Positions 53,825 through 62,031 of a stretch of DNA of 64,000 nt are shown piece after piece. Source of the stretch: Neisseriaceae bacterium JH1-16 (GTDB lineage: Bacteria > Pseudomonadota > Gammaproteobacteria > Burkholderiales > Chromobacteriaceae); NCBI GenBank assembly GCA_025989215.1, contig JAPDNP010000007.1, forward strand, positions 62,001 through 126,000, read 5' to 3'. A program made the translations under genes and the position numbers. The notes beneath the pieces were generated by a model that saw nothing but the letters and a program-made list of their open reading frames with translations, was not told where the DNA came from and ran no database searches. The number at the start of each line of letters is the position of its first letter. Position 1 is the first letter of the stretch.

Positions 53825-54109
53825 ATGAAACCGCAATGGCTGATCGCTACGGCGCTGAGCGCCGCCCTGGCGCTGCCCGCCGACGCCGCCCGTGTGCTCG
53901 GCCCCAAGGAACAATGCTTCGGCATCGCCAAGGCCGGCCAGAACGACTGCGCGGCAATGGACGAAAAGCACGGCTGCCATACCCTGGCCCAGATCGACCA
54001 CGACCCGAACGACTGGATCTATGTCGCCGCCGGCACCTGTCAGCAGCTCGGCGGCTCGCTGGACTCGGGCTCGGCGCGCAAGCCGGCGACGCAGGGCAAG
54101 CCGGCTTAG
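53825..54109 (+). CDS. Orphan bufferin-like precursor (BufA1/DUF2282)
   Basis: A 94-residue exported protein: signal peptide about 1-21 (MKPQWLIATALSAALALPADA), then a core with four Cys spaced C-x10-C-x8-C-x20-C. The same spacing is found in the BufA of the operon at 57842. Shared residues include C[FY]GIA.AG.NDCA, DP.D, YVA.G.CQQ and LGG/MGG. No DUF692 gene is adjacent, so modification would need BufB in trans. It lies upstream of nemR on the same strand. Copper binding is inference from the family. Confidence 0.85.
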   Translation: MKPQWLIATALSAALALPADAARVLGPKEQCFGIAKAGQNDCAAMDEKHGCHTLAQIDHDPNDWIYVAAGTCQQLGGSLDSGSARKPATQGKPA

Positions 54110-54164
54110 GGCCCGTCGCAGGCGGTGGCGTGATAACCTCAGCGTCGCCATTTATTTCTTGCAC

Positions 54165-54180
54165 TAGACCGACTGGTCTA
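54165..54180. promoter_or_regulatory. NemR-type operator upstream of nemR
   Basis: TAGACC-GACT-GGTCTA, a perfect dyad 15 bases before the regulator start. It fits autorepression by the TetR-family protein. Confidence 0.75.
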
Positions 54181-54194
54181 TTACGATACCCAAC

Positions 54195-54791
54195 ATGAAC
54201 AAGCCCACTACCCACCCCGATACCCGTGAACACATCCTCGCCGTCGGCGAGATGCTGATCCTCGGCCGTGGCTTCACCGCCATGGGCCTGGCCGAACTGC
54301 TGTCGACCGCCGGGGTACCGAAGGGCTCGTTCTACCACTATTTCAAGTCGAAGGAAGCGTTCGGCGAGGCGCTGCTCAACCGCTATTTCGACGACTACGA
54401 CAGCCGGATGGGCACGCGCTTCGGCACCGATGGCGAGGCGATGCGCGCCAAGCTGCTCGGCTATTTCGGACAGTGGCTGACCAGCGCCTGCGATGCCGAA
54501 CGCCATGGCAACTGCCTGGCGGTGAAGCTGGCCGCCGAGGTCTGCGATCTGTCCGAGCCGATGCGCAACGCGCTCGATTCGGGGATGGCCCGCATCGTCG
54601 AGCGGGTCGCCGCTGCGATCACCGCCGGCGTCGCCGATGGCTCGCTCGCCCCGGTCAGCGACCCGGCAGCGTTGGCCGAAGCGTTGTACTCGACCTGGCT
54701 CGGCGCCGCGCTGCGCGCCAAGGTTGGCCGAACGCTGGCACCGCTGGAGGCCGCACGCGCCGATACCGAGCAGCGCTTGCTGCCGGGCTGA
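54195..54791 (+). CDS. nemR: TetR-family regulator, NemR-like
   Basis: A 198-residue repressor. The HTH is in [26 protein letters not shown]. Cysteines at about 97, 105 and 115 ([21 protein letters not shown]) resemble the redox-sensing Cys of E. coli NemR, which responds to electrophiles and hypochlorous acid. It precedes nemA, and matching dyads lie before both genes. Two DUS-like sites are inside (54671 and 54722). Confidence 0.85.
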   Translation: MNKPTTHPDTREHILAVGEMLILGRGFTAMGLAELLSTAGVPKGSFYHYFKSKEAFGEALLNRYFDDYDSRMGTRFGTDGEAMRAKLLGYFGQWLTSACDAERHGNCLAVKLAAEVCDLSEPMRNALDSGMARIVERVAAAITAGVADGSLAPVSDPAALAEALYSTWLGAALRAKVGRTLAPLEAARADTEQRLLPG

Positions 54792-54853
54792 ATCTGGATT
54801 CAAACGATTACCCTACCGCCCGTGTCCGCACGGGCTTTACTTGACGCATTTCT

Positions 54854-54869
54854 TGAGACGACCGGTCTA
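54854..54869. promoter_or_regulatory. Second NemR-type operator upstream of nemA
   Basis: TGAGACGACCGGTCTA shares the right half (CGAC-GGTCTA) of the first operator with one change; the left arm is shifted. It lies 17 bases before nemA. Confidence 0.55.
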
Positions 54870-54885
54870 TTCGAAAGGAAGCATG

Positions 54886-55983
54886 ATGGCGCTGGACAAA
54901 CTGCTCTCCCCGCTCAATGTGGGCACCGTAACCTTGCCCAACCGCGTGCTGATGGCACCGCTGACCCGACTGCGCAGCATCGAACCGGGCGACGTGCCCA
55001 CCGTGCCGCTGATGGCCGAATACTATGCGCAGCGCGCCAGCGCCGGTCTGATCATCGCCGAGGCGACCCAGATCTCGCCGCAGGGCAAGGGCTATGCCGG
55101 CGCCCCGGGCATCTACAGCGAAGAACAGGTGAAGGCCTGGAAGGTGGTCACCGACGCGGTGCACGCCCAGGGCGGCCGCATCGCCCTGCAGCTGTGGCAC
55201 GTCGGCCGCATCTCGCATACCAGCCTGCAGCCGGATGGCCAGGCACCGGAAGCGCCGTCGGCGATCGCCGCCGATACCCGCACCACCGTGCGCAACGCCC
55301 AGGGCGAGCTGGTGCGCGAACCGACCTCGACGCCGCGGGCGCTGGAGCTGGCCGAACTGGACGACCTGATCGAAGACTACCGCCGCGCCACCGACAACGC
55401 CCGCCGCGCCGGCTTCGACTTCGTCGAAATCCACGCCGCGCACGGCTACCTGCTCAACCAGTTCCTGTCGCCGGAAGCCAACCTGCGCAGCGACGACTAC
55501 GGCGGCAGCGTGGAAAACCGCGCCCGCTTGACGCTGCAGGTGCTCGACGCGGTGATTGCCGAATGGGACGCCGCCCACGTCGGCATCCGCATCTCGCCGC
55601 TGGGCGTGTTCAACGGCCTGTCCGACGTCGGCCAGGAAGAGACCGCCTACTATCTGGTCGACGAGATCGCCAAGCGCCACATCGCCTTCCTGCACGTGTC
55701 CGAACCGGACTGGGCCGGCGGCCCGGCGTATAGCACCGAGTTCCGCCAGGCGCTGCGTGCGCGCTTCCCCGGCGTGATCGTCGCCGCAGGCGGCTACAGT
55801 GGTATCAAGGCCGAGGGGCTGATCGCCGCCGGCCTGATCGATGCCGCCGCCTTCGGCCGCACCTATATCGCCAACCCGGACCTGGTGCAAAGGTTGGCCG
55901 AAGACGCACCGTTGAATACGCCGAACCCGGACACTTTCTACGGTGGCGGCGCGGTGGGCTATACCGACTACCCGACGCTGTGA
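54886..55983 (+). CDS. nemA: N-ethylmaleimide reductase-type alkene reductase (Old Yellow Enzyme)
   Basis: A 365-residue FMN-dependent oxidoreductase reducing electrophilic alkenes such as N-ethylmaleimide and glycerol trinitrate. It has [16 protein letters not shown]-type opening, [18 protein letters not shown] (FMN site), [16 protein letters not shown] (substrate His/Asn-type pair) and [17 protein letters not shown] 54886 (rather than the adjacent 54883) gives better spacing to AGGA. An exact DUS-like copy is at 55892-55902. Confidence 0.93.
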   Translation: MALDKLLSPLNVGTVTLPNRVLMAPLTRLRSIEPGDVPTVPLMAEYYAQRASAGLIIAEATQISPQGKGYAGAPGIYSEEQVKAWKVVTDAVHAQGGRIALQLWHVGRISHTSLQPDGQAPEAPSAIAADTRTTVRNAQGELVREPTSTPRALELAELDDLIEDYRRATDNARRAGFDFVEIHAAHGYLLNQFLSPEANLRSDDYGGSVENRARLTLQVLDAVIAEWDAAHVGIRISPLGVFNGLSDVGQEETAYYLVDEIAKRHIAFLHVSEPDWAGGPAYSTEFRQALRARFPGVIVAAGGYSGIKAEGLIAAGLIDAAAFGRTYIANPDLVQRLAEDAPLNTPNPDTFYGGGAVGYTDYPTL

Positions 55984-55989
55984 GTCTTA

Positions 55990-56017
55990 CGGCCCGGCCT
56001 CAAGCCGGGCCGTTTTA
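55990..56017 (+). terminator. Terminator after nemA
   Basis: The stem ACGGCCCGGC / GCCGGGCCGT with a short loop is followed by TTT, close to the next ribosome site. Confidence 0.75.
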
Positions 56018-56038
56018 GAGCCGCCAGAGAGGATTCCC

Positions 56039-56719
56039 ATGAAGCACGTACTGTTCGTACTGACCAGCCACGACCGCCTCGGCGACACCGGCCACAAGAC
56101 CGGTTTCTGGGTCGAGGAATTCGCCGCGCCCTACTACGTGCTGGCCGATGCCGGTATCGAGATCACGCTGGCGTCGCCTAAGGGCGGCCAGCCGCCGATC
56201 GACCCGAAGAGCGCCCTGCCCGAGTCGCAGACCCCGGCCACCTTGCGCTTCAACGACGATGCCGCGCTCAAGGCCAAGCTGGCCGACACCGTGCCGCTGG
56301 TCGACATCAACGCCGACGCATTCGACGCGGTGTTCTACCCCGGCGGCCACGGCCCGCTGTGGGACCTGGCCGACGATGCCGACTCGCAGGCGCTGATCAA
56401 CACCTTCCTCGCGCAGGGCAAGCCAGTGGCAGCGGTCTGCCACGCGCCGGCCGCGCTGGTGAAGGTGCGCGACGCCGCCGGCCGGGCCATCGTGGCCGGG
56501 CGCCGCGTCACCGGTTTCTCCAATAGCGAGGAAGCCGCGGTCGGCCTGACCGAGGTGGTGCCGTTCCTGCTCGAGGACGCGCTGAAGGCCAACGGCGGGC
56601 TGTATCAGAAAGGCGCCGACTGGCAGTCGCACGTCGAAGAGGACGGCCTGCTGATCACCGGCCAGAATCCGGCCTCGTCCGAGGCGGTGGCCGAGCGGCT
56701 GTTGGCGCAACTCGGCTGA
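56039..56719 (+). CDS. DJ-1/PfpI family protein (Hsp31-like glyoxalase/chaperone)
   Basis: A 226-residue class I glutamine-amidotransferase-fold protein. The nucleophile Cys is in VAAVCHAPAALV, and a Glu/Asp-rich region FYPGGHGPLWDLADD is typical of the Hsp31/YajL-type group. Such proteins detoxify methylglyoxal or repair glycated targets. It follows nemA by 55 bases with a terminator between, so the two are linked by stress role. Specificity is inference. Confidence 0.85.
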   Translation: MKHVLFVLTSHDRLGDTGHKTGFWVEEFAAPYYVLADAGIEITLASPKGGQPPIDPKSALPESQTPATLRFNDDAALKAKLADTVPLVDINADAFDAVFYPGGHGPLWDLADDADSQALINTFLAQGKPVAAVCHAPAALVKVRDAAGRAIVAGRRVTGFSNSEEAAVGLTEVVPFLLEDALKANGGLYQKGADWQSHVEEDGLLITGQNPASSEAVAERLLAQLG

Positions 56720-56738
56720 GTCAGATTTCGACACGCCA

Positions 56739-56772
56739 CAAAAAAGGGGGCCCGATCGGGTCCCCTTTTTTC
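56739..56772. terminator. Bidirectional terminator
   Basis: A6-GGGG/CCCC-T6 arms around a GATC-centred stem. It can serve both the plus-strand DJ-1 gene and the minus-strand barrel gene. Confidence 0.88.
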
Positions 56773-56785
56773 TTACTCGATGCGC

Positions 56786-57481
56786 TCAACGGAAGCGGTA
56801 CGCCACCCCGAGCGATACCGCCGGCCACACCTTGAGCTTGCCGACGTCGTCATTGAGCTGTTGCTGCTGCGCGGCGACGTCGCTCTGCAGCTGCGCGCAA
56901 TCGCCGGCGCTCAAGGAACCGCAACTCGCGCTCAGATGCGCCTTGGGCGAGGTGTTGACCAGCACGCCGATATCGGCGACGAAGCTCAACCCCTTGCCGC
57001 TGGCGGTCGGGTTGCCCCAGCCGATGCCCAGATACGGCGACACCTTGTTGAAATCGACCCGCCCCTGCACCGGACCGATGTCGCTGGCGTTGTAGCTGTG
57101 GCCGTTCAGCGTGAAGCTGCCGTTGCTCGGCTTGCCGTCCAGGTCCAGCTTGTTGCCGTTGTAGACCAGGCCGCCGGACAGGCGGAACGCGCCGCCCAGC
57201 GGGTAGTAGTCGGCCAACAGCGCGGTATTGAACAGCTTGAGCTTGGCGTTGTAATCGACCCCCGAGTTGCTGCGGTCGGTGGACCACGACGCGCCGAACA
57301 CGCCCAGACGGGCGTTCAGCGTGTCCTGGATCACCGTTTTATGCAGCTCCAACCCGCCCCCCTGCACCAGGCTCAGCCGCCCCGCGACCGCGTAACCGTC
57401 GTCGAATGGGCTCACATCGGCAGCTTGCGCCACCCCCATGGCGGCAAGCAGCGACGCTGCGAGCAAGACCTTCTTTTTCAT
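56786..57481 (-). CDS. Small outer-membrane beta-barrel protein
   Basis: A 231-residue exported protein. The signal peptide is MKKKVLLAASLLAAMGVAQA. Alternating hydrophobic/polar strands and the ending SLGVAYRFR suggest an eight-strand barrel. A loop with one Cys pair (ASCGSLSAGDCAQ) is unusual. The strand YNAKLKLFNTALLADYYPLGG resembles generic barrel proteins; I cannot name the family. The start at 57481 fits the signal peptide and GGGGAATG site. Confidence 0.8.
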   Translation of the reverse strand: MKKKVLLAASLLAAMGVAQAADVSPFDDGYAVAGRLSLVQGGGLELHKTVIQDTLNARLGVFGASWSTDRSNSGVDYNAKLKLFNTALLADYYPLGGAFRLSGGLVYNGNKLDLDGKPSNGSFTLNGHSYNASDIGPVQGRVDFNKVSPYLGIGWGNPTASGKGLSFVADIGVLVNTSPKAHLSASCGSLSAGDCAQLQSDVAAQQQQLNDDVGKLKVWPAVSLGVAYRFR

Positions 57482-57841
57482 TATCATTCCCCATGATCTG
57501 ACGCTTCGACTATGAAGCATTCGCTTTATATTCGATGCGCAGAACGCATGCAATCTGGGTTGTTTTACAATGCACTCAACGATCGAAACATTGTCGCGAA
57601 AACGTAGCAGTACCGGCCCTGCCTCCGCCGCCAGCGAACCTTCGCGGCAGTATGCGCGTCCTATTCAGAGCAGCCGACTTGCCACACGTCCCGGCCTTTC
57701 GACCACGGTGACGTCGACATGGGCCAAGCGCACCCCGCTTGCCTATACTCGCGGCGCCCTGTAAGAAAAGCCGACAGCAGCCGACTGACTCAGCGGAAAC
57801 GGCCTTCGCCGTCGTCCGACCCACATCACAGGAGAAACACC
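57482..57841. other. Divergent spacer between the barrel gene and bufA
   Basis: No gene is seen in these 360 bases. It has an inverted pair around ACAATGC / GAAACATTGT near 57564-57595, and a TATACT hexamer at 57743, about 100 bases upstream of bufA, which may be the -10 of its promoter. The -35 is unclear. Confidence 0.5.
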
Positions 57842-58099
57842 ATGAAAGCATCCCGCACCCTGATCGCCTCCGCCCTCGGCGCCGTCGTTGCCATCGGCGC
57901 TGCCAGCATGCCGGCCCAGGCCGCCGAGAAGGACAAGTGTTACGGCATCGCCACCGCCGGCAAGAACGACTGCGCATCGGCGACCGGCCTGCACAGCTGC
58001 GCCGGCCAGGCCAAGACCGACCGCGACCCGGGTGACTTCAAATACGTCGCCAAAGGCAGCTGCCAGCAGATGGGCGGCATGCTGCAGCCGAAGAAGTAA
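57842..58099 (+). CDS. bufA: Bufferin precursor BufA (DUF2282)
   Basis: An 85-residue precursor of a copper-binding modified peptide. The signal peptide is about 1-27 ([21 protein letters not shown]). The core has four Cys with spacing C-x10-C-x8-C-x20-C (in CYGIA, KNDCA, HSCAG and GSCQQM). In characterised bufferins the inner two Cys become thiooxazole groups made by BufB, and the product is exported to the periplasm, where it binds copper. Here that is family knowledge. It is followed by bufB, bufC and bufD. Confidence 0.9.
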   Translation: MKASRTLIASALGAVVAIGAASMPAQAAEKDKCYGIATAGKNDCASATGLHSCAGQAKTDRDPGDFKYVAKGSCQQMGGMLQPKK

Positions 58100-58117
58100 G
58101 CTTGCCCTCGTCGCCAC

Positions 58118-58143
58118 GGGAGGGGTTGGCAGAACGCCCTCCC
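58118..58143 (+). promoter_or_regulatory. Hairpin between bufA and bufB
   Basis: GGGAGGG and CCCTCCC form a seven-base stem with a 12-base loop, 19 bases after the bufA stop. No T-tract follows. It may protect or attenuate the transcript so that the precursor is made in excess over its enzymes. Confidence 0.45.
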
Positions 58144-58212
58144 CGCCCGGCGACCGATGCCGACCCAGGCTGCTCCGCCGGACAGCCACCGCTGCTGTAA
58201 CGCCGCCACACC

Positions 58213-59046
58213 ATGACCACATTGCCCGTTTGCGCCGGCATCGGCCTGCGCGCGCCCCACTACCGCCACGTGCTCGACAGCCGGCCCGCCATCGGCTGGC
58301 TGGAAGTGCATAGCGAGAATTTCTTCGACGGCGGCCTGCCGCTGGCGATGCTGCATCGCGTTGCCGCCGACTACCCGCTGTCGCTGCACGGCGTCGGCCT
58401 GGGGCTGGGCTCGGCGAGCCGCCCCGACCCGGACCACCTCGCGTCGTTGAAACATCTGGTCGACGCGATCGAACCGGCCGCGGTGTCGGAGCACCTGGCG
58501 TTCAACCATGCGGGTCAGCGCTACGCCAACGACCTGCTGCCCATCCCCTATACCCGCGCGGCGCTAGACACGATCGCGGCCCACGTCGCCGAGGCGCAGG
58601 ATGCGATCGGCCGGCCGCTGCTGCTGGAAAACCTGTCGAGCTACCTCGAATACCCGGCCAACGAGCTGAACGAGGCGGAGTTCCTCGCCGAGCTGGTCAA
58701 GCGCAGCGGCTGCGGCCTGCTGCTCGACGTCAACAATCTATACGTGAACCAGCAGAACCTCGGTACCGACGTCGACGCCTTTCTCGCCGCGCTGCCGGCG
58801 GCGGCGATCGGCGAATACCACCTGGCCGGTTACTCGACGCGCGGCGAACTCTTGATCGACACGCACAGCCGGCCGGTGCACGACGCGGTATGGACGCTGT
58901 TCGAGCGGGTGCTGGCATGCTTCGGGCCGCGCCCGACGCTGATCGAGTGGGACATCGACATCCCGCCGCTCGACACCCTGCTTGGCGAGGCGGCCAAGGC
59001 GCAGCGCCGACTCGACGCCTGCGCCGCAACGGAGGACGTGCGATGA
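58213..59046 (+). CDS. bufB: MNIO-family (DUF692) RiPP-modifying enzyme BufB
   Basis: A 277-residue multinuclear non-haem iron oxidative enzyme (TIM barrel) that modifies Cys residues of the bufferin precursor. Likely metal ligands are in LHGVGLG, SEHLAF, LLENLSSY, LLLDVNNLY, EYHLAGY, DTHSRPV and EWDID. It is the same superfamily as MbnB and TglH. It overlaps bufC by four bases (ATGA). Confidence 0.92.
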   Translation: MTTLPVCAGIGLRAPHYRHVLDSRPAIGWLEVHSENFFDGGLPLAMLHRVAADYPLSLHGVGLGLGSASRPDPDHLASLKHLVDAIEPAAVSEHLAFNHAGQRYANDLLPIPYTRAALDTIAAHVAEAQDAIGRPLLLENLSSYLEYPANELNEAEFLAELVKRSGCGLLLDVNNLYVNQQNLGTDVDAFLAALPAAAIGEYHLAGYSTRGELLIDTHSRPVHDAVWTLFERVLACFGPRPTLIEWDIDIPPLDTLLGEAAKAQRRLDACAATEDVR

Positions 59047-59801
59047 GCGACTGGCAACGCTGGCAGGCCGGGCTGATCGCCGCGATCCACGACCCCGCTG
59101 CGCCCGACACTGCCTATGGCACCGAGGGACTCGCGGTCTACCGCAACAACTACCGGGCCGGACTGATCGATACGGTCAAGTCGCTGTACCCGGTGGTCGC
59201 GCAGCTGGTCGGCGACGAGTTCCTCACCGGCCTTGCGCGCGAGTACGTGAGGCGCACCCCGTCGGCGAGCGGCAATCTGCACCGGTATGGAGAAGCCTTC
59301 AGCGACTTCGTCGGCGGCTTCGAACCGGCCGCCGGCCTGCCGTATCTGCCCGACGTGGCGCGGCTCGAGTGGGCGCTGCACCGCGCTTACTACGCCGTCG
59401 ACGCCGCGCCGTTCGACCCGGCAACGTTGGCCGAAACCGATCCGGAACGCTGGGGCGAACTGCGCTTCGCCTTCCAGCCGGCCTGCACGCTGCTGCGTTC
59501 GGCCCACTGGCCGGTCGTCGCGATCTGGCTGGCGCACCGCCCCGGCGGCGACCCGTCGCGCGTGGACCTCGCCAGCGGCGGCGAGAACGCGCTGGTGTAC
59601 CGCCAGGCCGATCTCGAGGCCGGATTGCTGCCGCTCGGCGATGCCGACGCCGCGTTCACCGCCGCGCTGATGAGCGGTGCGACGCTGGAGAGCGCCACCG
59701 ACGCCGCCCTCGCCATCGACCCTGATTTCGATCTGCAACCGCTGCTGGTCACGCTGCTGCAGTCCGGCTGCCTGGCCGCCGTTCCCACCGGAGAATCGTG
59801 A
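59043..59801 (+). CDS. bufC: BufC partner protein (DUF2063)
   Basis: A 252-residue protein. The N-terminal DUF2063 region is recognised by GLAVYRNNYRAGLIDTVKSLYP and LVGDEFLTGLAREYV. A less conserved C-terminal half follows. In MNIO systems this family is the partner that binds the precursor for modification. It overlaps bufB by four bases and bufD by one base, so all are translated together. Confidence 0.92.
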   Translation: MSDWQRWQAGLIAAIHDPAAPDTAYGTEGLAVYRNNYRAGLIDTVKSLYPVVAQLVGDEFLTGLAREYVRRTPSASGNLHRYGEAFSDFVGGFEPAAGLPYLPDVARLEWALHRAYYAVDAAPFDPATLAETDPERWGELRFAFQPACTLLRSAHWPVVAIWLAHRPGGDPSRVDLASGGENALVYRQADLEAGLLPLGDADAAFTAALMSGATLESATDAALAIDPDFDLQPLLVTLLQSGCLAAVPTGES

Positions 59802-60256
59802 TGAACGCTCTGTGCCGTCTGATCGCCAGCTTCGCCCCGCCGATCCGTCTAGCCAACGCGCTGCAACCCTTGCTGCTGCTGGGCCTGCGGCTGTTCGTCG
59901 CCAGCGTGTTCTTCAAATCGGGGCTGACCAAGATCGATGACTGGGACACCACGCTGACGCTGTTCACCGAGGAATACCACGTGCCCTTGCTGCCGCCGGC
60001 GGTGGCGGCGGTGATGGCCACCTGCGGCGAGCTCGGCCTGTCGTCGCTGCTGGTGGCGGGCCTGGCCGGACGCTTCGCCGCCACCGGCCTGTTCATCCTC
60101 AACGCGGTCGCGGTGTTCAGCTACCCGGGACTGACCGAGATCACCCGCTCCTACCACTACTACTGGTGCACCGAGCTGATGGTGCTTATGCTGTTCGGCC
60201 CGGGCATGCTGTCGCTCGACGCCTGGCTCACCCACCGCTGCCGCGCCCGGCAATGA
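59801..60256 (+). CDS. bufD: DoxX-family membrane protein BufD
   Basis: A 151-residue inner-membrane protein with four helices (about 20-38, 60-80, 85-105, 118-135). FVASVFFKSGLTKIDDWDTT and EEYHVPLLPP are typical of DoxX proteins in bufferin operons. The role is not established; an electron-transfer or export role is proposed. It starts at the last base of the bufC stop. Confidence 0.9.
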   Translation: MNALCRLIASFAPPIRLANALQPLLLLGLRLFVASVFFKSGLTKIDDWDTTLTLFTEEYHVPLLPPAVAAVMATCGELGLSSLLVAGLAGRFAATGLFILNAVAVFSYPGLTEITRSYHYYWCTELMVLMLFGPGMLSLDAWLTHRCRARQ

Positions 60257-60307
60257 GCGTCGTGGCATAATCGGGGCATCCGTTCAACACCTGCGCTGCC
60301 CCGAATC

Positions 60308-61159
60308 ATGCCGAATACCTCCCTGACCCTGGTGGTCCAGTCCGCCGATCTCGATACCGTCGACCTGTCCGAACTGGCCGAGTTGGCCGAAGCAGCCGCC
60401 GTCGACCGCACCGCCGCCGGTGTCGCCCGCCTCGCTGGAGCCAACCCGGCCCACCGCGAAGCGGTGCTGGAATGGTGCGAAGGCCACGAACTCGACGCCG
60501 CCTTTGTGCCGAGCGAGCGCTACTTTGCCGACTTCGGCCTGATCGTGTCCGACATGGACTCGACGCTGATCACCATCGAGTGCATCGACGAGATCGCCGA
60601 CCGGCTCGGCGTGAAGGACAAGGTCGCCGCGATCACCGAGCGCTCGATGGCCGGCGAGCTCGACTTCGCGGCCAGCTTGCGCGAGCGCGTCGCGCTGCTG
60701 GAAGGCCTGCCGGAGCGCGAGCTGGAGTCGGTGTACAACGAGAAAGTGGCGCTGACCCATGGGGCGCGCGAGCTGTTGGCAGCCTGCCGCCAGCACGGCC
60801 TGCGCTTCATGCTGGTGTCGGGCGGCTTCACCTTCTTCACCGAGCGCCTGAAGGAAGACCTTGGCCTCGACTACGCCTTTGCCAATACTCTGGAAGTGAT
60901 CGACGGCAAGCTCACCGGCCGACTGGTCGGCGACATCGTCGACGCCGCCGCCAAGGCGCGGCTGCTGATCGCAGTGCGCGGCGAGCTCGGCCTGAGACCA
61001 GAGCAGGTGATCGCGATGGGCGACGGCGCCAACGACCTGGTGATGTTGGCCGAAGCCGGTGTCGGCGTCGCATTCCGCGCCAAGCCGGTGGTGCGCCGCC
61101 AGGCCGACGTGGCGATCAACCATGTCGGGCTCGACGGCGTCCGCCACCTGTTCCTGTAA
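60308..61159 (+). CDS. serB: Phosphoserine phosphatase
   Basis: A 283-residue HAD-type enzyme for the last step of serine synthesis. The catalytic motif is DMDSTLI (nucleophile Asp and general acid Asp), with ECIDEIAD, VSGGFTFF and GDGANDLVM. The N-terminal 75 residues are an ACT-like region as in proteobacterial SerB. Two DUS-like cores lie inside (60382 and 61045). Confidence 0.95.
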   Translation: MPNTSLTLVVQSADLDTVDLSELAELAEAAAVDRTAAGVARLAGANPAHREAVLEWCEGHELDAAFVPSERYFADFGLIVSDMDSTLITIECIDEIADRLGVKDKVAAITERSMAGELDFAASLRERVALLEGLPERELESVYNEKVALTHGARELLAACRQHGLRFMLVSGGFTFFTERLKEDLGLDYAFANTLEVIDGKLTGRLVGDIVDAAAKARLLIAVRGELGLRPEQVIAMGDGANDLVMLAEAGVGVAFRAKPVVRRQADVAINHVGLDGVRHLFL

Positions 61160-61346
61160 AGAGCCGGTCGCGAGCGGTCCTCTGCGGGATAAACAGTAAT
61201 GCGGCAACCGGAAAGGATTTGAATTTCCGATCGCTGAGCACATCGCCGCGTGCATATCTGCACGACGCCCGGCGATAGGCACGCAGTGCCCACGAGCCCC
61301 GACCAGGGGTGCCGTAAGATGATGATGAGGCTCTAAGGAGACCTGC

Positions 61347-61865
61347 ATGCCACCAATCCTGCCATCACTCGACACCGTCAGCTTCGACGCCGACCTGCCG
61401 TTGCTGAGCCGCCCGCTCGACTTGCTGCCGGCGCGGCTTGATCGCGAGACCCGGCTGGCGCTGCGGCTGCTGGCGGCGCCCACCGAGACCCGCGACAACA
61501 GCGACCCGCTGCTGCTGCGGGTCGAGGCGAAGCTGGATCTGGCTCTGGAGCTGGGCCTGCTGGCGCGCCATCACGAACGCCCCGAGCACTGCGCGAGCCG
61601 GGTTGGGCTGGAAGCATTGGCCTGGCATGCCTCCCGCACCTATCCGGAGGGGGCACGGCTGTTGCTGTCGCTGTTTCCCAACCCCGATTCGGCGCTGGCC
61701 TTGAGCCTGCCGATCGAGGTCACCCGCAGCCAGGAAGACGGCCAGGGCGGTAGCGTGGTCAGCGCCCGCCTGATCGCGCCGTTCGACGAAGACAGCCGCG
61801 CCAGCTGGGAGCGCTGGGTATTCCGCCGCCACCGGCTGGCGCTGCAGCAGCGCACCGGCCACTGA
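61347..61865 (+). CDS. Hypothetical protein (172 residues)
   Basis: A soluble protein of 172 residues, with a good TAAGGAG site before ATG 61347. The N-terminal half is Leu/Arg-rich helical (LLSRPLDLLPARLDRETRLALRLL); the C-terminal half ends SWERWVFRRHRLALQQRTGH. The PSLDTVSFDADLPLLSRPL opening and a central segment recall atypical PilZ proteins, but the RxxxR/DxSxxG signature is missing. I would not name it. Confidence 0.7.
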   Translation: MPPILPSLDTVSFDADLPLLSRPLDLLPARLDRETRLALRLLAAPTETRDNSDPLLLRVEAKLDLALELGLLARHHERPEHCASRVGLEALAWHASRTYPEGARLLLSLFPNPDSALALSLPIEVTRSQEDGQGGSVVSARLIAPFDEDSRASWERWVFRRHRLALQQRTGH

Positions 61866-62031
61866 ACATCACGCCCGTACCGGACCTGGCGGTACCGTGG
61901 AGGCGTTCCGCTCGCAACGCGCTGGATTCCGTTGATGACGCCCCGGACTTGCGACGACGCTTGACCCCAGTCAACGCATAAGAAATTTCATATACACGAA
62001 AATAGTCTCCTACACACAGGGAGACTTCTTC

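Noticed and set aside
61347-61865. PilZ assignment for the 172-residue protein
   Set aside because: The RxxxR and DxSxxG signature is not present; only a general resemblance in the C-terminal half.
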